Below, piece after piece: positions 6,005-13,927 of a stretch of 15,332 bases of DNA. The notes under the pieces were generated by a model. The model saw only the letters and a program-made list of their open reading frames with translations, was not told where the DNA came from and did not search any database. A program made the translations under genes and the position numbers. How positions within the stretch are numbered: position 1 is the stretch's first letter; each line of letters starts with the position of its first letter. This DNA comes from an uncultured Acetatifactor sp. GTDB taxonomy: Bacteria; Bacillota; Clostridia; Lachnospirales; Lachnospiraceae. The DNA lies in contig CAJUCT010000016.1 of NCBI GenBank assembly GCA_910585015.1, forward strand, positions 50,353 to 65,684, in the 5' to 3' direction.

Positions 6005-8104
6005 ATGAAAAAAAGACTCATTGCCCTGCTTTTAGCAAGCACAATGGTTGTTTCTCTGGCAGCTTGCGGCCAGGATGACAATCAGGGCAGCACCCCGTCC
6101 GGTTCGGGGGAAGACGTTCAGCAGTCACAGGCATCCACACCGGAATCGACGCCGGAATCGACGCCCGACTCGACACCTGCGGAATCAACCCCGGCCGATC
6201 CGGCATCTCCCGCTGAAGTGACAAGCTTTGGCGAGGCTCCTATGCTCGCTGATCTGGTGCAGGCAGGATCGCTTCCGGCAGTTGAGGAGAGACTTCCGGT
6301 AGCAGACGATGTCTATGTAGAGCGGACTGACGCAACCGGAGCCCCACTGGAGATCGGCACATACGGCGGCGTTATCAACCTTCTCGGCGCAGGCGGCAGC
6401 TGGGGTCTGGCCAGACCGACCATGGAAAGTATCATTCACTTCAATTCAGACGGCACATACTATGCCAACGTTATCAAAGACTTTGAGCACAATGACGATT
6501 ACACGGTATGGACCTTCAATCTCAGAGAAGGCATGAAGTGGTCCGACGGTGATGATTTCACGGCGGATGACATTACCTTCTGGTACTATATGTGCCATCT
6601 CAACAACTACGATACCAAGAAGAGTTGGGCAGCCTTAAAGGAGACTGTGGACGGCGAAGATGCATGGGCAACCCTGGAAAAGGTTGACGATTACACCGTT
6701 ACATGGACCTTTGTGAATCCCAAGTTCCCCGCTGACTTCATTGAAAACGGTGATTTCAAGTGGTGCTGGGCTCCCTCTCACTACCTTGCAGACATGATCC
6801 CTGATTCTGTATATGTGGAGAATCCCTATTGGGAAAAGACAGGTCTCGACGATGAGCAGGTTCTTCTCAACGCCCAGGCGAAGGGCATTGATGCCGCTAC
6901 CGTAAGTGACCTTGGCAAGGCTGTTGCTTACTACTGGTGGAATGAAGACGGCATCCCCAACCTGAACTCCTATGTGCTGACTACAAAAGAGGGCAACAAC
7001 TCCAGAGACGCTCAGCTTTGCATTCTGGAGCGCAACCCTTACTTCTGGAAGGTGGACGCCCAGGGACAGCAGCTCCCCTACTGTGATGAGATTCACTTTA
7101 ACGCAACTTCCGAGGACGGGCAGGATCAGTTGATGTTCCGCTCCGGCGAGTTGGACATCATCGGCGTCGCAATGCAGGATATCGCTTCCGTCCTCGCGGA
7201 CCTTGGCGACCAGGCGCAGCTTCGCTCCTTTGCGGGAACAGACTGGGGTTCTTATCAGATCACCTTCAACTACACCTGTAAGGATGCAAACTATGCGGAG
7301 TTGTTTGCCAACAGCAAGTTCCGTCAGGCTATGTCCATCTGCGTGGATCGTGAACAGGTTTCCGGTCTACTTTCGGAAGGATTCTTAGAGCCCGGACAGT
7401 GCGCTCCGGCAGAGGGCAACTTTGGCTATGACGCAGAATGGGAGACAAAGTGGACAGAGTACGATGTGGACGGGGCCAAGGCTCTTCTGGAGGAGTGCGG
7501 CCTTGTGATGGGCAGCGACGGCTTCTATGATTTTGCCGACGGCACAGATTTTGTCCTTACGATCTATACCTACACGGATTCCGGCGCTGACACCGCATAT
7601 CCGGTTCTGGAGCAGTATTATAACAAGGCCGGCATCAAGTGCGCAACAAAGGATATCGAAGTGTCTGCGTATGATACAGAGATTGACAACAATGACTGGT
7701 ATGCGGTATTAGGACCTCACACTCCTATCGGCGGTGTTTCCCTGAAATCCAGGGTAGCGCCCTTCGTTCCCATTGCACAGGCGGCGGAATGGTATGGTGA
7801 TTATGGCACATACTATGGTACAAACGGCGCCCAGGGCGTGGCTCCCGAAGGCGAAATGGCAAAGCTGGTGGAAATCTACGAAAAGTGGAACGCGACTCCT
7901 GAGACAGCCGAGAGGGATCAGTACACCTTGGATCTATATGATGTTCACAAGGAAAATCTCTGGACCATCGCATACCTGAAGACAGCAGGTAATTACAATC
8001 TGATCAGTTCCAAGATTCACAACCATCCGGATCTCCTGGTATGGGATGACCTGTATCAGTACCAGAACCTTGTCCACTACTGGACACTGTTCAAGACCGA
8101 GTAA
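6005..8104 (+). CDS. ABC transporter substrate-binding lipoprotein, SBP_bac_5 (OppA/DppA) family
   Basis: This 699-residue extracytoplasmic solute receptor begins with a classic lipoprotein signal: the basic MKKR, a hydrophobic core and LAAC with the lipidated Cys21. A low-complexity linker of repeated S-T-P-E/D units follows (about 44-67), which would hold the domain off the membrane. The rest is a family-5 binding protein, with features such as the TVWTFNLREGMKWSDGDDFTADDITFWY region (about 161-190) and ILERNPYFWKVD (about 338-349). At nearly 700 residues it is longer than a typical OppA, which is common in oligosaccharide-associated members. AGGAGG lies 8 nt before the ATG. It is the first gene of the importer operon, behind a strong promoter, and is followed by an attenuating terminator, so it should be made in excess of the membrane parts. 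The substrate is not readable from sequence; context favours a glycan fragment. Confidence 0.92.
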   Translation: MKKRLIALLLASTMVVSLAACGQDDNQGSTPSGSGEDVQQSQASTPESTPESTPDSTPAESTPADPASPAEVTSFGEAPMLADLVQAGSLPAVEERLPVADDVYVERTDATGAPLEIGTYGGVINLLGAGGSWGLARPTMESIIHFNSDGTYYANVIKDFEHNDDYTVWTFNLREGMKWSDGDDFTADDITFWYYMCHLNNYDTKKSWAALKETVDGEDAWATLEKVDDYTVTWTFVNPKFPADFIENGDFKWCWAPSHYLADMIPDSVYVENPYWEKTGLDDEQVLLNAQAKGIDAATVSDLGKAVAYYWWNEDGIPNLNSYVLTTKEGNNSRDAQLCILERNPYFWKVDAQGQQLPYCDEIHFNATSEDGQDQLMFRSGELDIIGVAMQDIASVLADLGDQAQLRSFAGTDWGSYQITFNYTCKDANYAELFANSKFRQAMSICVDREQVSGLLSEGFLEPGQCAPAEGNFGYDAEWETKWTEYDVDGAKALLEECGLVMGSDGFYDFADGTDFVLTIYTYTDSGADTAYPVLEQYYNKAGIKCATKDIEVSAYDTEIDNNDWYAVLGPHTPIGGVSLKSRVAPFVPIAQAAEWYGDYGTYYGTNGAQGVAPEGEMAKLVEIYEKWNATPETAERDQYTLDLYDVHKENLWTIAYLKTAGNYNLISSKIHNHPDLLVWDDLYQYQNLVHYWTLFKTE

Positions 8105-8156
8105 TTTGAAAGCCTAGGCTTGTTTTCCTCAGGAAAGCAGGCGTCAACGATGACTT

Positions 8157-8195
8157 CCGGAGGCGGGAACCCGGTTCCCATGCCTCCGGTTTTTT
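8157..8195 (+). terminator. Attenuating intrinsic terminator after the binding-protein gene
   Basis: CCGGAGGC (8157-8164) pairs with GCCTCCGG (8182-8189), and the inner arms GGGAAC (8165-8170) and GTTCCC (8174-8179) also pair. Six Ts follow (8190-8195). Two small dyads precede it: AAGCCTAGGCTT at 8110-8121 and TTTCCT/AGGAAA at 8124-8136. The permease start lies only 17 bp beyond the T-run, so this is probably a read-through terminator and 3' stabiliser that sets the ratio of receptor to permease. Confidence 0.85.
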
Positions 8196-8212
8196 AAGAA
8201 AGGGAATTTCTA

Positions 8213-9343
8213 ATGGAAGACAATGCGTACAAATCAGAGAGCATGCATGATGGCATCCCTAAGAAAACCCTGTTGGAAGCCGTGGTCGATTTCTTCAAAA
8301 AAGATCTCGTCCAGTACATAGTAAAGCGGATTCTGATGTTTATTCCGACATTACTTTTAATTTCAATCCTGGTTTTCTTCGTTATCCAGCTTCCTCCTGG
8401 GGATTATGTATCCGCCCATATTGCGGCGCTTGCATCGGAAGGGGAATTTGTGGATGCGGATTATGCCGCGTCCCTCCGGGCAGATTACGGACTGGATTTG
8501 CCCATCCATGAACAATACTTTAAATGGATCAAAGATATTATCTGGACTCCGACGGATTCCACCTATTACAGGTTATACGGATCACATCACAACTGGAAAT
8601 ATTCCTTTGCCTATGGCCGGGATGTCTGGGATGTGGTGGATGACAGGCTCGGACTCACCATCGCCGTCACGGCAATCATTATGCTGTTCCAGTATGTGGT
8701 GTCCCTGCCGATCGCGGTCTACGCTTCCACTCACCAATATTCCGTGGGGGATTACATCTCCTCCATCATAGGTTTTCTGGGAGCGGCAATCCCGAACTTT
8801 ATTTTGGCAATCGTGCTGATGTATCTATCCTATAAGTGGACAGGAAACGCAAATGTAGGCCTGTTCTCACAGGAAATGCTTCAAAACGGCATTCACTTAT
8901 ATAATTTCGGCGACTTTTTAAAGAGAATGATCATCCCGATCATTGTCATCGGCACCAGCGGCACCTGCGGCATTATCCGTTCCGTGCGGGCCCAGATGCT
9001 GGATGAAGTTGCCAGGCAGTACACCCTGACCGCAAGGGCCAAGGGCGTCCCGGAACGAACCATCGTTATGAAGTATTGTTTCCGGGCAGCCATCAATCCC
9101 ACCGTATCCGGCTTAGGCGGCGTTCTTTCCAGCCTGTTCTCCGGCTCCACAGTGACGGCCATGGTGCTGAACATGCAGATTCAGGGGCCGGTGCTCTTTA
9201 AAGCCCTCCAGGCCCAGGATATGTACCTTGCGGGCGCAATCGTAATGGTCCAGGCGGTTCTGGTGGTTATCGGCATCCTATTCTCCGATATCGCGCTGGC
9301 ATTCCTCGATCCGAGAATCCGTTATTCAGGAGGTGGCAGATAA
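8213..9343 (+). CDS. ABC transporter permease, OppB/DppB-like
   Basis: This 376-residue inner-membrane subunit of the importer has a cytoplasmic N-terminal extension of about 37 residues. The first membrane span follows (about 38-60, ending in FVIQLPPGDY, a hallmark of OppB/DppB proteins), then a periplasmic-side loop of roughly 90 residues and at least five more spans. The cytoplasmic EAA-type loop that contacts the ATPases is visible in LTARAKGVPERTIVMKYCFRAAINP. Family members are usually about 305-340 residues, so this one is long in the N terminus and first loop. The ATG at 8213 has AAGGGA about 7 nt upstream. The stop overlaps the next start by one base (TAATG), implying translational coupling with the second permease. 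Confidence 0.92.
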   Translation: MEDNAYKSESMHDGIPKKTLLEAVVDFFKKDLVQYIVKRILMFIPTLLLISILVFFVIQLPPGDYVSAHIAALASEGEFVDADYAASLRADYGLDLPIHEQYFKWIKDIIWTPTDSTYYRLYGSHHNWKYSFAYGRDVWDVVDDRLGLTIAVTAIIMLFQYVVSLPIAVYASTHQYSVGDYISSIIGFLGAAIPNFILAIVLMYLSYKWTGNANVGLFSQEMLQNGIHLYNFGDFLKRMIIPIIVIGTSGTCGIIRSVRAQMLDEVARQYTLTARAKGVPERTIVMKYCFRAAINPTVSGLGGVLSSLFSGSTVTAMVLNMQIQGPVLFKALQAQDMYLAGAIVMVQAVLVVIGILFSDIALAFLDPRIRYSGGGR

Positions 9344-10464
9344 TGTGGAAAAAGAAACAGAAAACCAATGAAGATTATTATCTCGCTTCCCAGTGGACCT
9401 TGATGGGCAGAAAATTGAAAAAGCATAAGCTTGCGAAATTATCCATGCTCATTCTCCTGCTCTTATACTTGGGAGCCCTGTTTGCGGATTTCCTGGCCCC
9501 CTATTCGCTGGATGAATTTGACGCCCTGTATAAGGACAGCGCCCCCTCCAAAATCCATTTTGTCCACGAGGGTGAGTTTATAGGTCCTTATATATACAAG
9601 CTTGAAAAGAATATAGACCGGACAACTTTTACCGTGACAATCACAGAGGACACTTCGGAATACTACAAGATACGCTTTTTCGTACACGGCACGGAATACA
9701 AGATCCTGGGACTGATTCCCTGTGACCTCCACCTCTTCGGTGTGGATGAAGGGAGCAACGGAGGAACCGGCGCGAAGATTATGCTCTTTGGCACGGACGC
9801 TCTGGGCCGGGACATTTTCTCAAGAGTTTTGCTGGGAAGCCGCATCTCTCTGACCATCCCGTTTGCCAGCGCTGTCATCAGCTTCTTCCTGGGCGTGACC
9901 ATCGGTTCGATTTCCGGCTATTTTGGCGGAGCGATAGACATTGTGATCCAGCGAATTATTGAGGTGATTGGCGCCGTTCCCCAGATTCCTCTATGGATGG
10001 CGCTCTCTGCGGCAATTCCTCCGGGAATCTCAACCGTAAAGATGTACTTTTACATAACAATCATTCTCTCCTTTATCAACTGGACCGGAATGGCCCGCGT
10101 GGTGCGCGGAAAGTTTTTGTCCCTCAAGAATGAGGATTATGTCATGGCTGCCAGACTTTCCGGCGTATCCACATGGAAAATCATATGGAAGCACTTGGTT
10201 CCAGGGTTCATGAGTTATCTCATCGTCTCGATTACTCTTGGCATCCCGGGTTCCATCGTGGGTGAAACATCCATGTCCTATTTAGGGCTTGGCATTAAGT
10301 CTCCCGCAACCAGCTGGGGAGTGCTCCTTCAGGAGGCAAGCTCCGTCACCGATGTCGCCAGCAACCCTCATAAGCTGATCCCGATTATTTTCGTGACGAT
10401 CACAGTGCTTGCCTTTAACTTCCTGGGCGATGGAATTCGTGATGCTGCCGACCCGTATAAGTAA
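9343..10464 (+). CDS. ABC transporter permease, OppC/DppC-like, with an extracytoplasmic insert
   Basis: This 373-residue second permease starts inside the stop of the first (TAATG), with CAGGAGG upstream. The first span is near residues 33-52 (LSMLILLLLYLGALFADFLAPY). About 100 hydrophilic, strand-rich residues follow before the usual GTDALGRDIFSRVLLGSRISL segment that opens the OppC core. The loop includes KIRFFVHGTEYKILGLIPCDLHLFG, a pattern I associate with Opp-type systems found beside glycoside hydrolases rather than classic peptide importers; this is from memory. The EAA loop is MAARLSGVSTWKIIWKHLVPG. The protein should pair with the OppB-like subunit to form the channel. A tandem repeat begins shortly after its stop. 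Confidence 0.92.
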   Translation: MWKKKQKTNEDYYLASQWTLMGRKLKKHKLAKLSMLILLLLYLGALFADFLAPYSLDEFDALYKDSAPSKIHFVHEGEFIGPYIYKLEKNIDRTTFTVTITEDTSEYYKIRFFVHGTEYKILGLIPCDLHLFGVDEGSNGGTGAKIMLFGTDALGRDIFSRVLLGSRISLTIPFASAVISFFLGVTIGSISGYFGGAIDIVIQRIIEVIGAVPQIPLWMALSAAIPPGISTVKMYFYITIILSFINWTGMARVVRGKFLSLKNEDYVMAARLSGVSTWKIIWKHLVPGFMSYLIVSITLGIPGSIVGETSMSYLGLGIKSPATSWGVLLQEASSVTDVASNPHKLIPIIFVTITVLAFNFLGDGIRDAADPYK

Positions 10465-10479
10465 AAAGCGTTATAATCA

Positions 10480-10600
10480 ACGCAATACCGCAGACAATGT
10501 CTGCGGTATGCAGGAAAGAGGTTATTTGGGATGTTTCACATCCCAATACCGATCGACGCAATACCGCAGACAATGTCTGCGGTATGCAGGAAAGAGGTTA
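10480..10600 (+). repeat. Tandem hairpin-SD repeat (two copies) before the OppD-like gene
   Basis: A 45-nt segment at 10480-10524 is repeated identically at 10556-10600, a 76-bp period. Each copy has the stem ATACCGCAGAC / GTCTGCGGTAT with loop AAT (10485-10509 and 10561-10585), followed by GCAGGAAAGAGG. A second hairpin lies between them: TTGGGATGT (10526-10534) against ACATCCCAA (10538-10546). The pair fills most of the oppC-oppD gap. The second copy supplies the Shine-Dalgarno sequence of the next gene, and the first could drive an in-frame ATG at 10531. Confidence 0.9.
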
Positions 10601-10602
10601 AA

Positions 10603-11664
10603 ATGAACACAGAAAATATTCTTGAAGTCAAAGACCTCCATGTTGATATCCATATGACGGAGGGACTTCTGACAGCCGTCCGGGGCGTGAACTTTGAGAT
10701 GAAAAAAGGCGAGACGCTGGGGCTGGTGGGCGAATCAGGCTGCGGCAAATCCCTGACCTGTAAAGCCATTCTCGGAATTAATGATAAAAAGTGCAAATCC
10801 AGCGGACAGATCCTGTTTGATTCCGAAGGTTTAGGTAAAGTGGATCTGCTTTCACTGGATCAGCGTGGTCAGGAAATCCGTTCCATCAGAGGCAAGGAAA
10901 TCTCCATGATTTTCCAGGAGCCCATGGTTGCCTTTTCCCCGATGTATACCATCGGCAATCAGATCAATGAAGCTACGAGACTCCATATCACAAAGGACAA
11001 GAAAAAATCTAAAGAGATATCCATGGAGGTGATGCGCAAGGTGGGCATTGCCAACGTGGAAAAGCGTTACAACCAGTATCCTCATGAGTTCTCCGGCGGT
11101 ATGCTGCAGCGCGCCCTTATCGCCATGGCGCTGGTGTGCAATCCAAAGATGCTGATCGCCGACGAACCCACTACTGCCCTGGATGTTACCATTCAGGCAC
11201 AGATTCTGGAACTGATGAAGGAGCTTCAGAAAGATTTTAACATGGCCATCCTTTTTATCACCCATGACCTTGGCGTGGTGGCCAAAATGTGTGACCGAGT
11301 GGCGGTAATGTATCTTGGCAAAATCGTGGAGAGCGCAGATGCGTCAGAGATTTATGCCAATCCCCAGCATCCGTATACAAGAGGACTGATCGGTTCCGTC
11401 CATAAGATCGGATCCAAGAAGGAAGAGAGGCTGTTTTCCATCGAGGGAACGGTTCCTCTTGCCATGAACCTGCCGAAAGCCTGCGGCTTCTATGATAGGT
11501 GCGATGTCCGCATTGAGGGACTTTGCGACAGAGCGGAACCGGAACTGACAGAGATTGCCCCGGGACACAAAATTGCCTGTTTCAATTGTCCTCATGAAGC
11601 CTGCCGGGCACAGCGGGCAAAGGTGGAGGCTGCCCTGAACGGTAAGGAAGCTGACCACGTTTAA
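10603..11664 (+). CDS. ABC transporter ATP-binding protein, OppD/DppD-like
   Basis: This is a 353-residue ATPase. Walker A is GESGCGKS (43-50), the Q-loop Gln105 lies in MIFQEP, the signature FSGGMLQR is at 163-170, Walker B is LIADEPT (184-190), and the switch His221 is in FITHD. The C-terminal oligopeptide-type domain has a cluster of cysteines (C294, C300, C308, C326, C329, C333), comparable to the iron-sulfur-binding tail known in some DppD proteins. It should dimerise with the OppF-like partner to power import. I chose the ATG at 10603: AGAGG lies 5 nt away and the protein then begins MNTENILEVKDL, parallel to MNKDNIMEVKGL in its partner. An in-frame ATG at 10531 with its own SD could give a 24-residue longer form made entirely of repeat sequence. 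Confidence 0.92.
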   Translation: MNTENILEVKDLHVDIHMTEGLLTAVRGVNFEMKKGETLGLVGESGCGKSLTCKAILGINDKKCKSSGQILFDSEGLGKVDLLSLDQRGQEIRSIRGKEISMIFQEPMVAFSPMYTIGNQINEATRLHITKDKKKSKEISMEVMRKVGIANVEKRYNQYPHEFSGGMLQRALIAMALVCNPKMLIADEPTTALDVTIQAQILELMKELQKDFNMAILFITHDLGVVAKMCDRVAVMYLGKIVESADASEIYANPQHPYTRGLIGSVHKIGSKKEERLFSIEGTVPLAMNLPKACGFYDRCDVRIEGLCDRAEPELTEIAPGHKIACFNCPHEACRAQRAKVEAALNGKEADHV

Positions 11665-11688
11665 ACGTTCCGTTCAAATACTAATTAG

Positions 11689-11729
11689 CGCAATACCGCA
11701 GACACTGTCTGTGGTATGCAGGAAAGAGG
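11689..11729 (+). repeat. Hairpin-SD repeat copy before the OppF-like gene
   Basis: The copy reads GCGCAATACCGCAGAC, a 3-nt loop, GTCTGTGGTATGC and then AGGAAAGAGG. The stem is 11693-11703 against 11707-11717 and includes one G-T wobble relative to the copies before the OppD-like gene. It ends just before ATGATG and supplies the Shine-Dalgarno sequence. The usual second hairpin is replaced by a short ACG/CGT dyad near 11664-11673. Confidence 0.85.
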
Positions 11730-11734
11730 TAATG

Positions 11735-12763
11735 ATGAACAAAGACAACATCATGGAAGTCAAAGGGCTGCATAAGCGCTTCACTTCCAAAGGCGTTACA
11801 GTAAGGGCGGTAACCGATGTCAGTTTCAACGTAAAGCCAGGGGAAACCATCGGCATCGTGGGCGAATCCGGCTGCGGCAAGACGACGCTGGGGCGCTGTA
11901 TCGTCCGGGCATATAACGCTTCCGAAGGCGAGGTTTTCTACCGCACAAAGAGCGGCGAGGAACTGGACTTTCTGAAGGTAGACAAGAAAAAAATGAAGGA
12001 GATCCGCAAGGAAATCCAGATGATTTTCCAGGACCCCTACTCCTCTCTCGACCCCAGGATGACGGTTCTCGACATAATCAAAGAACCCTTGAAGGCCAAT
12101 TTCCCTAAGATGCCCAAGGACGAGATGGATCAGCGGGCCAAGGCGATGGCGGAGAAGGTAGGTTTAAATCCCATGTACCTGATGCGCTATCCCCATGCCT
12201 TTTCCGGCGGACAGCGCCAGCGTATCGGAATTGCAAGAGCGCTGGTAATCGAGCCCCAGATCATCGTCTGCGACGAGGCTGTTTCGGCTCTGGATGTATC
12301 TATCCAGGCCCAGGTTATCAACTTATTGCGTGACCTGCAGAAAGAACTGAAACTGACCTATCTGTTTATCAGCCATGACCTTTCGGTGGTGGAACACATT
12401 TCCGACAAAGTGGGCGTCATGTATCTGGGCAGAATGGTAGAGTTTGGCCCGGCGGAGAGCATGTTTGAAAAGCCCCTGCACCCCTATACGGAGGCATTGC
12501 TCTCCGCGGTGCCGGTGGCGGATCCCACCGTCCAGATGGAGCGTATTCCTCTGAAAGGGGAAATCCCCAATCCCGCCAACCCGCCAAGCGGCTGCTATTT
12601 CCACGAGAGATGCCACTACTGCATTGATAAGTGTAAGACAGATTCACCGGTGCTTGAGGAGATGCCAGGCGGAAGGCTCTGTGCGTGCCACAGGGCAAAA
12701 GAACTGAATCTGCGAGGCTTTACCTATGACGAAGGAGCAAAGACACAGCAAGCAGCCACATAG
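11735..12763 (+). CDS. ABC transporter ATP-binding protein, OppF/DppF-like
   Basis: This 342-residue ATPase has Walker A GESGCGKT (43-50), Q-loop Gln99 in MIFQDPYSSLDPR, signature FSGGQRQR (156-163), Walker B IIVCDEAVSALD (about 176-187) and switch His214. The Walker B glutamate is present (DEA). The C-terminal domain has the usual GCYFHERC segment and further cysteines (C287, C293, C296, C300, C316, C318). SSLDPR after the Q-loop is typical of OppF rather than OppD. Two adjacent ATGs are possible (11732 and 11735); I chose the second because it gives 5-nt spacing from AGAGG and aligns with the OppD-like start. It is the last gene of the importer operon, closed by the terminator at 12777-12817. 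Confidence 0.92.
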   Translation: MNKDNIMEVKGLHKRFTSKGVTVRAVTDVSFNVKPGETIGIVGESGCGKTTLGRCIVRAYNASEGEVFYRTKSGEELDFLKVDKKKMKEIRKEIQMIFQDPYSSLDPRMTVLDIIKEPLKANFPKMPKDEMDQRAKAMAEKVGLNPMYLMRYPHAFSGGQRQRIGIARALVIEPQIIVCDEAVSALDVSIQAQVINLLRDLQKELKLTYLFISHDLSVVEHISDKVGVMYLGRMVEFGPAESMFEKPLHPYTEALLSAVPVADPTVQMERIPLKGEIPNPANPPSGCYFHERCHYCIDKCKTDSPVLEEMPGGRLCACHRAKELNLRGFTYDEGAKTQQAAT

Positions 12764-12776
12764 AAAAAGACACCGT

Positions 12777-12817
12777 AAAAACAGGAGGTAGGGAACATTC
12801 CCCTACCTCCTGTTTTT
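12777..12817. terminator. Bidirectional intrinsic terminator between convergent operons
   Basis: The 17-nt arm at 12777-12793 is the exact reverse complement of 12801-12817, with a 7-nt loop. The arms begin with five As and end with five Ts, so a U-run is made in either direction. It lies 13 bp after the OppF-like stop and 11 bp after the ROK stop on the other strand. Confidence 0.95.
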
Positions 12818-12828
12818 GCGGCAATCGT

Positions 12829-13782
12829 CTATTCTTTACACAGCCTCAGTTTTGCGGCGCCGATGATGCCTGCGTCGTTGTCCAGCCTGGCAGCCACCAG
12901 TTTTGTATTCTCCGCCGAATCCCTGGAATAAATCTTTTCCTGCACCAGTTCCCGCAGCATGGGAAGCAGGATGTCGCCCGACCTGCTGATCCCTCCGCCG
13001 ATGCACAGCACCTCAGGCTGAAGGATGTTGATGATATTGACAAGTCCCTCGCTGAGATAGCCGACGTACTTTCTCACTATCTTCACTGCCGCCTTGTCTC
13101 CCCGGCGGTATGCGTCAAATACCAGCTTGCCGTTTACATATCCCCGGTTCTCCCGGCACAACTCCCAAAGAAGGCTTTTCGTTTTCTTTGCCATCACCTT
13201 CTCCGTCTGGGCAATCAGCGCCTCCCCGGAGGCATATGCCTCCAGACAGCCCCGCCTGCCGCAGTTACAGGGGATTCCGTTATAGCGGATCGTCATATGT
13301 CCCAGTTCTCCGGCGGCATAGTTGATGCCCCGCAGTATTTTCCCGTCCTGGATGATACCGGATCCCACCCCGGTTCCCAGCGTCACCATGACGAAGGATT
13401 CCGGCTTGTCGCCGAAACACAGATACTCTCCCCAGGCCGCCGCATTGGCGTCATTTTCCAGATAGATACTCTTGGCTGTCTGTTCCTGCAAAAGCTGTCT
13501 TATATTCCCCTGACAGCAGGGCAGATTATTGGCATACTCTATCCACCCTGTCTTGCGGTTGGCTGTCCCCGGCACCCCCACTCCGATGGATTTCACCTGG
13601 TCCGGAGACACCTGGCTCCCCGTCATAAGCTCTCTGGCCAGAGTCACCAGCACCGCCGTCATGGCCTCCGCCGTCATGCTTCTGTCCGTGGCAATTCCCT
13701 TCTTCGCAATAATCCTGCAGCCATCATCCACCAGTCCGGCAGCAATGCCGGTCCCCCCTACATCAATTCCTATATCGTACAT
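12829..13782 (-). CDS. ROK-family sugar kinase (glucokinase-like)
   Basis: This is a 317-residue cytoplasmic ROK protein without an N-terminal helix-turn-helix, so it is a kinase rather than a repressor. The phosphate-binding motif DVGGTGI is at 7-13. The catalytic Asp111 lies in ENDANAAA. The GELGH stretch (158-162) and the zinc motif CNCGRRGCLE (172-181; Cys172, 174, 179 with His162) are complete. Such enzymes phosphorylate glucose, mannose, N-acetylmannosamine or related hexoses with ATP; the residues visible do not settle which. Downstream of a GH38-like alpha-mannosidase, mannose or glucose is plausible (inference). The ATG at 13782 is preceded by AGAGG at 5-nt spacing, supplied by the last unit of the repeat array. 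Transcription ends at the shared terminator at 12777-12817. Confidence 0.92.
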   Translation of the reverse strand: MYDIGIDVGGTGIAAGLVDDGCRIIAKKGIATDRSMTAEAMTAVLVTLARELMTGSQVSPDQVKSIGVGVPGTANRKTGWIEYANNLPCCQGNIRQLLQEQTAKSIYLENDANAAAWGEYLCFGDKPESFVMVTLGTGVGSGIIQDGKILRGINYAAGELGHMTIRYNGIPCNCGRRGCLEAYASGEALIAQTEKVMAKKTKSLLWELCRENRGYVNGKLVFDAYRRGDKAAVKIVRKYVGYLSEGLVNIINILQPEVLCIGGGISRSGDILLPMLRELVQEKIYSRDSAENTKLVAARLDNDAGIIGAAKLRLCKE

Positions 13783-13927
13783 ACTTTCCTCTTTCCTGCA
13801 TATCGCAGGTGAGCCTGCGGTACTGCATTAATACGTATTTGGATGTACACATCCAAACTTTCCTCTTTCCTGCATATCGCAGGCTGGCCTGCGATACTGC
13901 GTTAATGCGTATTTGGATGTAAAACAT
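13763..13927 (-). other. Possible 54-codon leader frame made of repeat sequence
   Basis: An ATG in the second repeat unit (13925-13927) has AGAGG 9 nt upstream. The frame reads through both final units and stops 20 bp inside the ROK gene, in another frame. The predicted peptide is strongly basic and has no recognisable domain. It could be a translated leader coupled to the kinase, or simply chance reading of the repeat. I favour chance, but the SD and start spacing are good. Confidence 0.2.
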
